Origin: Cochliopodium minus
Taxonomy: Eukaryota > Discosea > Himatismenida > Cochliopodiidae
NCBI GenBank assembly: GCA_024220525.1
Contig: JAMYWO010000015.1
Location: 244,265 to 306,312, forward strand
Length of the DNA stretch: 62,048 nucleotides
Direction: 5' to 3'
Positions 21,478-33,353 of the stretch are shown piece by piece; the first letter of the stretch is position 1; each line of letters begins with the position of its first letter. Both the position numbers and the translations under genes were made by a program. Under the pieces are notes generated by a model. It did no database searches. It was not told the origin of the DNA and saw nothing but the letters and a program-made list of their open reading frames with translations.

Positions 21478-23711
21478 ATGAAAAATGAGAATGTATCACC
21501 AAATTCATATAATAATGAAATAATTATCGCCACCACCGAGATGCCATCAGAAAATAACCCAACAGAAAAGCCACTAGAGAAACAAGTGGAAAAGAAGACA
21601 TCATTACAAAAGCCAATCAAATCAAATTCGACCAGTAATGTAACTAATGGAAACAATGAGAAGAAATGGGGTATTGCATTTCTTTTCAATCTATTATCTG
21701 GAAACAAGAAGAAAATTCCAGCACAAAAGAAAAGAAATAATTTGGTGTTTAGAAAGATATCAAAGGCACAGCAGAGGGAATTGAATTCCACCACTTGGAT
21801 AAGTTTGATTCAATTGGGATTGTGGGATAATACAACAGGTCCAAGAGTAGAAGTTATATGGAAGGGAACTGAACAGTAAAAAAATTATTTTCTTTATTCT
21901 TAGGAATGGATATATTAGGCAATAATCATATAAAGAACTATATTACCCATATTTTTATTTGTATTCTTTCTTTATAAATCTGTTAACATCTTCTCCCATA
22001 TTCATAAAATATCAGTTTATTTAAATTTGAAATACAAAAATTAATTTACTAATTAAACTATTTTTTAGTGTTCCAGAAGATGTCCAACAATATGCACTCA
22101 AAATAACTATAATAGCAGATCTAGGTATAAAATCATTTCAATTCATTAATGGATTCCTACAAAATATAATTCAATCAAACCATATCCTAACAAGATAATT
22201 GATCATTAGTAAAAAATACCTATAATATCAAAATCTGAACATTTCTAAATTTCATATACTCTTATAAAATGGACATATAAACTTTACATTAAAATTATTT
22301 TCAATAGCTCAAAAAACAACATCAAATAATAATGTTGAAACGAAATTTCATCTCTATTCTGAACTCGGCTACGTGATCATCGCAACCTCATTCTCCACCA
22401 TGTACGAAGAAACACCCTCCAAATTTTCTCTGAATCTGATCATCAGGAAGGAATGTTTGGATCGCTACTTGATCCTTCACAAAGTGATCGAAGATAGAAT
22501 GAAGAGAAGCGCCAAAATCATGCAAAAGTTGATACAGAAGAAGTTGCCTGTGGTTGACACTTTCACAAAGCACATTCCCAACTTTGAGCTTAATTTGGAT
22601 GCTTTGTATCATGCTTCTTTGCCTTCTTCCATCAATTTTCCTTCCACTTTTTTTTGCTCCAAAGAGAATTATGATACAGAGTTTTTATCAAGGTAAAAAT
22701 ATTAATTTTTTAAAATGAATATTTAATTAATATTTATAAATGGTAGAAATCAATTTGAAACAATTTTATTTTAATATTAACCATTTTTTTTCTCGATTTT
22801 AAAAGAGTAATCACATCACACTTACAAACACATGGGTACTCCATCATAATTGGGAAAGATGAGAAAGATATCAACATGTTCATAGAATCGCTTTCTATAT
22901 TTTTGGAGGCCAAAGAAAGGAGCAGATGTTCCTATGTGGTAGAAGGACGTGGGTTCATCCCAGATCTTTTAATACAAGGTATTAGTGACGAATCTTTGTT
23001 TAAAATTGATGTTGTTGTTCAAACAATGATGCCTACCTCCATCATCAACATCTCCAAAAAGACTGTTACCAAAACTTGTGCTTATCATGAGTTTATCATC
23101 CATAGAAAAAATTTCTTGAGGACAGAAAAGAAGAATGCTTTAGTAGGCGATAACACATCAGAACCCAAAATAACTTGGGCACCTGGGTAAAAAATATTTT
23201 TAAAATTTTTTCTTGTTGATATTTTTTATATTTAAAGTTTGTTTAAATTTTATTTTTTAACGTTTTTTTTTTGTTTCATTTTAAATAATTTCTTGCATTA
23301 TTAATTTTATTCATTATTTTTTTGTTTGATTAAAAAAATTTTTTTTTTTTTTTTAGTGAAAGTTTTTTTGACAATGTAAAGAGTTCTAACACTTCTGTTT
23401 TTGCAAACACTTTGCTCAAACAAACTTTTGAGCTTCCTATTTCACTAAGAGCAGGGTTTGTTTCACAACAATACAGAATGTTGAAGAAGAGGGCTATTGC
23501 CTTGATTACCTTTGTAGAATATGAGACAAAACAAAATGACATCCTTGAAGCCCAAAGGTTGATGGAAATCAAGCAAGACATTGGTTGTGAGAACAGTGAA
23601 TCTGATTTCACCATACTTCTCGCTATTGCCGAAAAGCTCAAGCCGGGTATGTATCAATGTGTTGCTGGAAATTTGTTTCGTCGTATATATGACTTGTTTA
23701 ATAACTTTTGA
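21478..23711 (+). CDS. C9orf72: C9orf72 homologue (DENN-family)
   Basis: Five exons (21478-21875, 22069-22124, 22308-22692, 22806-23186, 23357-23711), 524 residues in frame. A 100-residue Asn/Lys/Ser-rich extension precedes the longin part (SLIQLGLWDNTTGPRVEVIW). DENN-like signatures follow: LNLIIRKECLDRYLILHKVIE, VITSHLQTHGYSIIIG, then FLEAKERSRC, FIPDLLIQG, and the C-terminal LRAGFVSQQYRML...ALITFVEYET and LAIAEKLKPGMY. In animals C9orf72 works with SMCR8 and WDR41 as a GAP-like complex in autophagy and lysosome signalling. The order and spacing of motifs cover the whole protein. The gene follows METTL26 by 174 bases. Confidence 0.9.
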
Positions 23712-23843
23712 TTCTTAAAAATATTGAACATTAAAGCTCTGAAAATGTTTCTAATTTCTTTTATTTTTTTAATGATCATGTTTTGACAACTCGATTGAAT
23801 GAAGATGAATATATTGTTTTTTTGTTTATAAAATAAAAAAAAA

Positions 23844-26800
23844 ATGTATGAAGAGTGTATTATTTGTGAAAATAATAGATGTGTATGCATTGTTGAAAAG
23901 ATTCTAAACCAAAATATAGAAACAATGTTGGAAACAAAAAAGATCAAAAATCAATGGATAATTGAATTGAAACAACAAGAATATTCTATATGGAAAGATT
24001 TATTGATGATTGATAAAGAAGAAGAACTCAATTTTATAACTGCTCAATTCCCAAGAAAAAAAATATTTCATATAATAAGAAGAATTAAGGTAATTTCTCA
24101 AAAGAGTGTATAAAATCTGAAATGAAATTTTTTTCAGGAAAAATTAAAGGTAAAAACTGTCAAAAATAATTGTTTTTCTTTAATTAACCAATTACTGACT
24201 ATTTGATTCTGACAAATTTTCATTCTCGAAAAGGAATCAAAAAAACACAAATTGAATGAAGTCCCAATTGAAGAGATGGTAATTATCTATTATGCAATTA
24301 TTATTATACTTCCTTAAATATTTATAAGTTTTAATTTGTATAGACTTATTTAAATTCAAAATTTACAATAATAGAAAGAGACCAAGAAAATAAAATTAAT
24401 CCCAGAGATAGTGGACCTTGATGATATTTTGAAACTTGCAAAGGAGACAATCCCTAAATCCACTGAAAATTGGGTTGTGAAGAACAAAGAAAAAGGATTT
24501 TTTGATGAACAAACAATGAGAATACAGATCCATCCAACATTTGTTGTTATGAAAGAAGTTTGGATGAATTTTGTGCTAACCATAGAGACAGGAATCCAGG
24601 ATTTAGTTGAAAGAAAGCCTTATCTCATTATTTATGGTTCTTCTGGAGTTGGAAAAACGAGATTTTTGGAAAGGTAATATTTCTTTTTTCTTTTTCTTCC
24701 ACTTTTTCATTTTCAATTTTTTTTTTTTTTTAAAGGATTTGTTATTTGGTGTCATCAGGAGCTCTTTATGAAGAATTAAAATCATTTTACTCCATTCAAC
24801 TTTTGAAATTTAACAACATCGAACCTTACAAACAAACTCTAGATTCATCTTTTTACATTTACATCACTTTCAATGGGAAAATGACCATTACCGACTCGTA
24901 TGTTTATAATGATTTGTTGAAAGTGTGCAATGAATTGGTTGATCTAGAAAAGTCTAAAATGAAGGAGATTGATTTTGTGAAGTATAAGAAACTTTCAACA
25001 GTGAACAGTGCAATTTTGGAAGATTTGGTTAAAAAAGATTTGATTTGTAGACTCCTTTTTGGGTAAATAAAATTTGTGTTTCCATTTCCCTTTTTAAATT
25101 TTTATGTTTCTTCTTTTTTTTTTTTTCTTTTTCATTTTAATAAAAGTTTTCAAAAAAAAGGTACTTCAAAGACCAAACAATTTCAAGTGTTGTTTTGTAC
25201 AACCAATTTTACCAAGAAGTTTCGCCTCATTTGGAAAAAAAGGAGTTCACTTTTTTTAATTTGGTTGATAAATTAATCTCGATGTGGAGAAAAGAAAAAA
25301 ATATGAATGAGAAAGACAGAATGCTTTGCTTTTTATGTATTGACGAATTAGAGTTGGTGCCATCTCGAGCATTACCCTTTTATGTTCGACTTATCAAAGA
25401 ATTACGCTCAACTGACTTCACTTATTTTGTCAAATGTCTGGCTGGAATCAATCCCAATCATTTATGGCCTGAAGAAGAAAAAACAATTCTAATCAGTCAA
25501 GATTATAAATCTCTTTCTGGATCTAATGTTAAATATGTTTCGATAGTAGACCAAAGTATCGACCAAAAAGAATTCATCACCAATGTTTTTCTGTTTTTGA
25601 AAGATGAAATCAGCCGAAATGATCCAAAGTGGGATTTCATCACTGAAGATCGGACAAATTTTGCCAAAACAAAGTTTTGGAGGCTAATTGAATCACTCAT
25701 TTGGTATTCTGGATTTCATTTTAGAACACTACAATTCTACATTGACAAAATGATCGAATTAAGAGCTTGTTCATTAGCCAAGTTCAGAGTGATTACCGAA
25801 ATTTCTCTGAGAAATGTCAATAACATCAATGTTAAACATTGGGAATGGATAGCGTTGGTTGTTCTTCAACTTCCTTTCCAAGTAGATGAAAATATTAAAG
25901 GATATCACCTTTACAAACTCTTGTTGGATGGGTTGTTGATTCCTTCTTTTCCTTTGGAACACGACGAGTATTCTTCTTCCAAAAAAGTTGATTATACATA
26001 CACAACTTGCGGATTTTTGACTTCTTACATGAGGTCTCTTGTTGGTACTGAATCTCATATTTCACACTTGAATTTTCTTTTGACAATGCTTTTGGATAAC
26101 GTGTTGCATCTCAACGACCCCAAAATGTTTGAAAAATTTAGTGCATATCATTTTTGCTTGGTAGCTTTTCTTAGATCTTACTTTGCACATACTCTTTACC
26201 TAATTGTTGAGATTCCAAAAAGTATCAAATATCTCTACGAACAAAAAACTGTTTCTTTGGATCAACTATTTAATGGTGCTTTGGTAGTTGGGGGAAAACA
26301 TTCAAGTTTAGGAGAAACTTTCAACCCAAAACAATGCAAAATCAGACTTTCTCGCAATGGTACATTCATTAAATTCACTGTAGATGAGGATTTAAAAAGA
26401 GAGAATAATAGAAGTTTAGAGACAAGATTTTTGAACCAAAATGAAGATAAAGTGCAACTCAATACTTTTTACCTTTCTAGCAATGACAAACGGACTGCAA
26501 TAGAGGGTTTTATTTCTTTAGAACTAGAAAATGGAGAAATCTTGTACATCTTCCTTCAAAATAAGCTCAAATTTGATACCACAACTAAAGATTCTGAGTT
26601 TAAAGATGTTAAAAAGAATCTTTCTGATGCTTACAAAGTTATGGATAAAATGAATGGGAAATGCAATAAAAATCTTCCTGCTCCAATGAATAATACAAAT
26701 ACTATCTTTTTGTATGTTGCTTCAAATTGCAAAATTGATATTGACAAATACAGAGGAAAAGATTTTGGTTTTTTGTCAATTTGTAAAATCCAAGATCTCT

Positions 26801-26871
26801 CATTACTTTATGGAAAAACTTTTTTTCCTTTCCCTCTTTTCGGAAGAGGTTATGTAAAGGATGTTGATTAA
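23844..26871 (+). CDS. P-loop NTPase of unknown function (879 residues)
   Basis: Six exons (23844-24089, 24138-24149, 24234-24278, 24375-24673, 24736-25062, 25161-26871) sum to 880 codons; exon 2 is only 12 nt. A Walker A motif GSSGVGKT lies at residues 189-196 and a hydrophobic Walker B (MLCFLCIDE) at about 364-372. Between them is an ITFNGKMTITD strand region. The C-terminal 500 residues have no domain I recognise. The NTPase layout recalls the STAND-like ATPases of Crinkler and retrotransposon-hot-spot proteins, which also carry an 'xxFN' strand after the P-loop, but I cannot confirm the link. The N-terminus has a Cys-rich start (CIICENNRCVC). Confidence 0.7.
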
Positions 26872-26961
26872 TTTTTTTGTTAACACTTTGGAGTATCAAT
26901 TACCTGTTTCATGATTCTGTTTCCGTTCTGAATTGGTATTTTTTTATGGTTTCCCAGTTTT

Positions 26962-26982
26962 AATCTGGAATTATTCCAGATT
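26962..26982. terminator. Perfect hairpin downstream of the NTPase gene
   Basis: AATCTGGAA-TTA-TTCCAGATT, nine paired bases with a three-base loop, 91 bases after the stop codon at 26871. It may shape the 3' end of the transcript. No other feature was seen in 26872-27248. Confidence 0.4.
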
Positions 26983-27248
26983 TTTGATTTTTAATTGTTG
27001 ATTTTTCAATCCTTATCTCTGCGAATCCAACTATGATGAAAAATTTTGAACTTTTTTTGACAGCATTATTATCCTTTCTCACATGTCAATTATTATAAAA
27101 TGATAATTCAATTTTCAAAGAATTTAGTTTAAAATGTGCTTTTGGATATTCTTATTTACACAAACTGAAAAGCTTATTAATCTTTTTATCAAAATTAAAT
27201 ATTTTTTCACTGATAAATTAAAAAAAAAAGAAGGGTGTTGTTTATTTA

Positions 27249-30200
27249 TGGATGAAAATAAAATGGAGAAAGATGATTCTTATGAAGAAGAAATTGTAAT
27301 ATATCAGTCAAATAGAATCACTATATCCAAACAAACAACCAAGGAACAAATAATGGAAGAATTTTATGAGAAAGAATTGGAATATTTTGAATCATTAGAT
27401 ACCATTATTCAAGTTAAAAAAAAGAATATAAAATAATATTTATATATTAATTTATATATCTTTCTTATTTTCTTTTTATATACATTTAGGTATTCTATTA
27501 TCCTTTGAAAAAACTTGCATTACCTCCATTTACTGATCCTCCATTGACCATAGAAGAATTAGAGGAGATATTCTCCTTATTGAAGCTCATATATGACAAT
27601 ACTTCCTTGATTAAGGATAAATTGATCGATTTTATGAATACACAAAATAATGGAACATCAATAGAAAAAATATTTTTAGATGGGGTTAGAATGAATTTCA
27701 TTATTCAATTTTAGATCAAATATTATAACACANNNNNNNNNNNNNNNNNNNNNNNNNNNNNNNNNNNNNNNNNNNNNNNNNNNNNNNNNNNNNNNNNNNN
27801 NNNNNNNNNNNNNNNNNNNNNNNNNNNNNNNNAACACTCCTTTTTATTTAACATATCATTCTTTTCCACTTTAATAGTTCCCAAATATGAAATTGTACAT
27901 ATTATATCACCTTCATTATAAACACAGTATGTATGTGCTGAAGAATAAAGAACAATTAAGATCGAAATTAGGAATATTTTTAAAGGTAACAAAGATTTTT
28001 TTTTTGCTTTTTAAATTTCAAAGGGAGATTATATAATATCACTTTTGGCAAATATTGCATATTAAAATCTTATGGATTTGATTCAAAATTTCCTTTCAAT
28101 AAATTTTTTATCAACTTTTGTTCCATAAAAGGATACGATATAATTTTTTTATTCAATTATAATTCATATACTTGCCTCCTTCATATATATAGAATTTCAA
28201 ACAACATAGAAGAGCACAAGGAAGATTAATAGAAGATTTCATAAAATTGCCCACCTCCAGATACATTGAATATTGCAAATTCTTCAGGAAATTGTCTAAA
28301 TTCTCGAAAAGCAATGATCTCTCAGATCTGCTTGCCAAATTTGATGAGAATCAAAAATATTTTGTGGGAGCGAATATGCAGATAGACAACATAGAAAAGC
28401 ACAAGATGCTCAAAGAGCTCATCAAATATTCATCGCAACAGAATAAAAATCTGATTTACAACAAGACGAGATATTACATCGGGGAATGTGCCATCAAATT
28501 GGTATGTGATCGAGAATTGATCCCCGTCAACATTTTCATCTGGGATGATATCTTCATCTTGACAGAGGATGAAGAGGGAGACAGTGATCCCATCACTTAT
28601 GATGGCAAGAAGATCTACTACGTCAACTCTGTTCTTTTGAAGGACATCTTGGTGATGGACGAGATCGACAAGCTTTATTTGAAGGTCAACCAGAACGAGA
28701 GGTACATCACTCTCAAGTTTATGACGCCTCAGGACATAAAAAAGTGGAAGGAGACATTGGAGTTCTGGGTTAACATTTCCAAGGAAATCACTCTCCCAGA
28801 GAAACAAACAGAAAACAATCGTAAAAAAAAAATTTTTTTTTTTCAACAATCTTTTCAACTACAATCTTAATGTTTCTCAAAAGTTTTTAATCAGAAAAAA
28901 TAATCTCATTAATTTTTTACATAAAAAGTTTTTCATCATATTCTAATTTTTCAGTTTTCTGTTCATAAGATATTGTACAATTTATTACTTTTACTATTGT
29001 TATTTTACATTTTATATTTTGTGTAAAAAAAAAATAAGACTCATTTCATTTAATTTTTGTTTATTTGAAAATAAAGAAAATAAAGAAAAAAAGAAAGAAA
29101 AAATAAAAGTTCAAACTGCTGAAAAGTTCCAACAAAGAAAGATAAAACTTTTCAACACCAAGAAAATCTTCCAAGCCAACTCCAAAATAGGTTGCATGGT
29201 ATACTGTGTGGACACAGTATGGATCTCAGTGGGGCCCAACATATTCATCATGGAAAATAACTCAAAGTTTCTTCAGCTTGAAAAAATCCACGAAGCAAAC
29301 ATCATTTCCATGCACGTTAAAGGGAGTTTTCTTTGGGCTGGTTCACAGAACGGAGACATTTCTATTTGGAACGGAAGCAAGAGAACTTTGAAGACCGTTT
29401 TGAAGAAGCACAAGTCTCCTGTCAACTGCATCTCCTCTACTACCAATGATTGTAGTGAGGAGAACTGGGTTTTTACTGGGGACACTGAGGGGAACATTTA
29501 TTTTTGGAATCCTTACGGATACGTAAAAAAATTTCTTTTTTTAATAAACTTCTCCAAAAAGCAGAAATTTAAAAGTTTCATTATTTGAAAATCAATATTT
29601 TAATTCATTTGAACTGATGTTTTTATAATAAATAATTAAGTTTCTAAAAATTATCTTTATATTTAATCTTATTTTTATTGTAGGAACATATTTTGTTTAA
29701 TAGCGTAGAGTTGAGAGAACCAGTTAATTCTATTTTATTCGTTCAGGAAACTTCGACAGAATCTCATCTTTTCATTGGGACTTTTAAAAATCTTCATTTG
29801 TGGAATTTCAGGAAGAACAAAATCATTTGCACCTGGCATGCTCACAAAGGAAGAATCGAAAGAATGAACATTGTCGGGGGAAATAAATTAATCACTTGTA
29901 GTTCCGATGGAATGGGGATCTGGGACTTGAAACAGTTGCTATCACTTGCCACGGAAACTGTAAAAAGAAAAATTTGTTTTTTTATTTTATTTTTAAAAAT
30001 TTTTTGATGAAAAAATCTTTTTAGAAACCAAAAATTTTGCAAGGACATTTACACAAAGTTTCTGCAATAGCTTATATGGAAACGAGATCAGACGTCCTTT
30101 TATTTTCTGGATCATGGGACTCGACGATCTGCGTGTGGAGCTTGAAACTCCTCGAGATGATCGAAAAGATACAAGTTCACAATGGGGTTTTAAAAGATTT

Positions 30201-31360
30201 TTGTGTCACCAAAGATTATGGAATTTTCAGTTGCGGAGAAGATGGAGCCATTTTTAAAACGAAATATTTGGATTCAGAGGAGTATGGAGAGGTCAAAACT
30301 AAATCGGGTGTTGAGAAAAAGAAGACGGAGGAAGTTGATGAGAACAAACCTACCATTGAGACTCAGCTTATCAGTGTTGAGGTCAAAAAGTATGAGGACA
30401 TCAAGTTGGAGCAAGGTTTATTCATGGAGTTGAGTCCAACAGGAACTACATTGTATTTATCAAATAAAAAGGGTGAAAATTATTTATTTTTATTTTTATT
30501 TTTATTTCTATTTTTATTTTCATTTTTATTTTTATTTTTTTTTAAAATAGGATTTTTTATTTTTATTATTTTACATTTATTTTTAAATTGATTTTTTAAT
30601 ATAGGATTTTTCGGTTGGGATATCGAAACGAAACAAAGTGTCTTCGATTGTTCCAGTCAGATTAATGGAATGATGATCATTCCTTCCACAGAAACGGATT
30701 ATTGGATGTTCACTCTGGAATCTAACCGAGTGGGGGTGTGGTATTATAGTGAAGATTCCAAATTACTTGCGAAAGTCACATCAATAAACACAGATGAGTA
30801 CATCGTCAATTTTGCTCCTTTGTCATTTCTTGATGACGAAGTAATGTTTGTTGGTAATTTTTTTTTTATTTTTATTCAAAAGTTTTTTTTTTTAATCACA
30901 AAAAACTTTGATTTTCAACAAATTTATTTCGACAAATTTATCTTTTTTTTTAAAAATATTTTTTATTGATTTTAAAATCAATCTTAATTTTTTGTTTCGT
31001 TTAAAAGGTCTTTTGATAGCGGATGTTTCTAACACAGTTTCAATATGGGTGATCGAAAACTCTCCCAAAAAAAACTTCACGAAAATCGTCGAGATCCAAT
31101 CAGAAACAGTGGTCTACGCATGTTGCCACATCCAAAACACATCGAACGACCCTGGAGTATTTCTCTTGGCCTGCTCGGAGATCATCCAGTTCTTCGACTT
31201 GAAGGAGAAGAAGATAATGGGCAGCATCCAAGCTTCTAGTGAGAGTAAGGTCGATTCCATGTTGTTTGACAAGGAGAGACTCTTGGTTTTCACTTCTAGC
31301 AATAAAGAGGTCAAAGTTTGGTCTGCAAGCAACTTTCTATCAAATAACACTAAAACAACA
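27249..31360 (+). CDS. RhoGEF with DH, PH and WD40 propeller; interrupted by gap, 3' end missing
   Basis: Visible exons: 27249-27411, 27490-27698, [100-N gap], 28193-28820, 29110-29522, 29684-29959, 30025-30472, 30605-30853, 31008-31360. The start is the DH domain (ELEYFESLDTIIQVFYYPLKK, then EIFSLLKLIYDNTSLI). Its middle is lost in the gap and it resumes with RLIEDFIKLPTSRYIEYCKFF. A PH domain follows (DIFILTE...; FMTPQDIKKWKETLEFW). From 29110 at least six WD-like blades appear (GDISIWNG, GNIYFWNP, STICVWSL, VKVWSAS). It would activate a Rho/Rac GTPase at a membrane. Two donors near the start are GTTA. The last exon has a donor, so exons are missing at the 31474 join; 36299-36651 is a candidate. 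Confidence 0.85.
27733..27832. other. 100-N assembly gap
   Basis: Exactly 100 Ns, the conventional size for a gap of unknown length. It removes the middle of the RhoGEF DH domain. Confidence 0.95.
30478..30541. repeat. TTTTTA microsatellite in a RhoGEF intron
   Basis: Repeated TTTTTA units at the start of the intron following the exon that ends at 30472. Confidence 0.7.
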
Positions 31361-31373
31361 GTAATTCTTTTTT

Positions 31374-31474
31374 TTTAAAAATATTTTTATTTTCATTTAT
31401 TTTTATTTTTTTATTTTTTATTTTTTATTTTTTATTTTTTATTTTTTATTTTTTATTTTTTATTTTTTATTTTN
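31374..31474. repeat. ATTTTTT tandem repeat ending in a single N
   Basis: About 13 units of ATTTTTT run into an N at 31474. Downstream, the sequence is a PAK intron and exon, unrelated to the RhoGEF upstream. A low-complexity tract followed by one N is a typical place for a forced join. Confidence 0.8.
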
Positions 31475-31498
31475 TTTAATAAATAACTTTTTACTTAG

Positions 31499-31783
31499 GA
31501 ATGTGCAGAAGGAGAACCACCATACATGGACTACCCACCACTTCGTGCACTCTTTTTGATAACTACCAAAGGAATTCCAGACTTGGAAGAACCAGAAGAC
31601 TGGTCCCCCGAATTCAAAGACTTCATTAAGAAATCTCTCGTCAAAGAGCCTCAAGATCGTCCAAATGCATCTGATCTCCTTTCTCATCCTTTCTTGAAAA
31701 AAGCTAAAGATCGTAAGTGTGTTGGTCAACTTGTTAAGTCTGCCAAGAAAATGAGGGAAGAGTCCGAAAAACTCCCTTTTTGA
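31499..31783 (+). CDS. pak: PAK-family kinase, 3'-terminal exon only
   Basis: The acceptor AG at 31497-31498 opens an exon of 95 codons ending in TGA. It encodes the end of the kinase C-lobe (CAEGEPPYMDYPPLRALFLI, then FIKKSLVKEPQDRPNASDLL, HPFLKKAK). It is about 90% identical to the last exon of the minus-strand PAK at 34021-34305, with differences concentrated near the end. All upstream exons are missing beyond the N at 31474. It could be the 3' end of the PAK gene that leaves the window at 62039; that is inference. Confidence 0.88.
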   Translation, partial: ECAEGEPPYMDYPPLRALFLITTKGIPDLEEPEDWSPEFKDFIKKSLVKEPQDRPNASDLLSHPFLKKAKDRKCVGQLVKSAKKMREESEKLPF

Positions 31784-32190
31784 ATATTTTCTCACTTTTT
31801 ACTATATCCAACCATTTTAACACTTTTTTTTGTTTTGTGAGAAGCAATTGTTAATAGAAAAAAAAATTATTTCCCATATTTTTTAATTAAAAAAAAAATT
31901 AAAAAAAAATTTTATTTTGTTATCCTTTTGTCGAGCAACTTTCCATTTAGGAAATTAATAAATTTCCAAAACGTCCATTGGTTAAAATTTTCCAGATTTA
32001 TTTCATTCCTAAAAGTGACTCACTTATTTTTGAATTAAATGATTCATTAATAATAGTGATCAAAAGATGATTGTCAAAGAGTAAAGCACATTAAAAAACA
32101 AAGATATTTGTTAAATAGTTAACTTTTATATTTTATCTAAAAAGTCTGACAAGAAAGACTTTATTTATTGAAAAAAAAACAAAAAAAAAA

Positions 32191-32500
32191 GTGTGGTGAA
32201 TAAGTAATTGGCAGATTGCGACGAATGAGGAGTTCTCACAATCAAGTGGAGAGTTGAAATTTATAAATTTGCTTTTTAACGGCAAATTTATTTAGGAGGG
32301 TTTTTGGGTTACCATTCAAAAGACGAATCTTTCAAACAGCTCCCCGAGGTGTCTCGAAAGACCGATGAAATTCTTTGATTGTGAGGTAAAACTTTGTTTT
32401 TACACGTCGTAACACAAAATGAGCTTAAAATTCGAAGTATCATTGCTGTCATTTTTGCTGCTTCAAACCAATTTACCACAAAGAAAATAGTTACTCAAAA
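32191..32500. ncRNA. Structured RNA candidate, copy 1
   Basis: A conserved block preceded by an A-run. Pairings visible: CTCACAATCAA (32235-32245) with TTGATTGTGAG (32375-32385); ATAAATTTGC (32263-32272) with GCAAATTTAT (32282-32291); GTCT-CGAA-AGAC (32351-32362). Downstream, TTCGAAG at 32431-32437 faces CTTCAAA at 32461-32467. A second copy 1.16 kb away keeps these helices with compensating changes. Conserved single-stranded parts include GATTGCGACGAATGAGGAG and TTATTTAGGAGGGTTTTTGG. Every frame is broken and indels between copies are not multiples of three, so it is not coding. I matched it to no known RNA (U1, U2, U3, U6, SRP, RNase P). The strand is inferred only from layout. Confidence 0.55.
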
Positions 32501-33353
32501 TTAACTTTTTAAACAAATTTTTTTAAATTTTTCAAAATAAAAAAGGGAATAAAAAAAAAAAATTTCATACAAATTTGAAACATTCCCAAATTAAAATTTC
32601 CTGCAGTTTGGTCCAAATGATGTTTCAGGGTATAATTTCAGCAATGAATTAAAAAGAGAAAGAAGTAAAAATGCATTTGGAAATATAATATCTAAAGAGT
32701 ATACTTACATAATTCCTCATTATTTTTCATTTTGATTAGTTGCCAGGGCATTCGAAAATAAAGAATGGGGAAGCAAATTTCTTGCATATTTCGTTTGGCT
32801 TTGGTGCATTCAGTTTGAATATGGTATGTAACTATCGATCAAAATGAATTGAGTAATGGAGGAATCTATGTGCTGTGATACAAGAAGGAAAAAATTATTC
32901 ACCGTTCTCATCACCCAGGGATTTGACGAACAATTTTTATAAACACCTCAAAGAAGCCTTGAAGGTAATTTGATATCAAATTAATATACAATATACTCCT
33001 CATTCATCTCCCTAATTTAATTATCTAGTGTGATAAACAAATATATGTTCCAACAACAAACCTGGTATATTGAAGATAGAAAGATTATTTTGATTGAAGA
33101 TTTACTTTCTCTTATCTTAATATCAATTATATTGGTGAGATTACAATTTTATTTTTTAAAAATAAAAAAATCAAATAATAAAAAAAGAGGATGTTGAAAT
33201 CATTCAAAAAGAATTGTTTTTTACTGCAAATCATTTCAACCTAGTCAAACAATCAAATCAATTTTAATCAAATAAACCTAAATCCCATAAAACAGCAAAA
33301 GAAACATGAGAATTTCTTTTGTTTCATTCAAAACAAAAAAACAAAAAAAAAAA
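32501..33353. other. Spacer between the two RNA-like repeats, weak coding traces
   Basis: The plus strand has a 42-codon open stretch at about 32608-32736 preceded by CCTGCAG, and an 85-nt block bounded by TTGATTAG and GTATGT at about 32742-32825. Neither starts with ATG and neither resembles a family I know. They could be exons of an unknown gene or chance. Confidence 0.2.

Noticed and set aside
27842-27992. Minus-strand ORF with a signal-peptide-like start (LPLKIFLISILIVLYSSAHTY) next to the N gap
   Set aside because: The frame begins at TTG, not ATG, and runs into the gap. It lies in what should be a RhoGEF intron. It may be a real nested exon or a foreign contig end, but the evidence is too thin to annotate.
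32235-32250. ATCAAGTG in the structured repeat, as in the start of U2 snRNA
   Set aside because: Only eight bases match; the invariant branch-point-pairing segment of U2 is absent.
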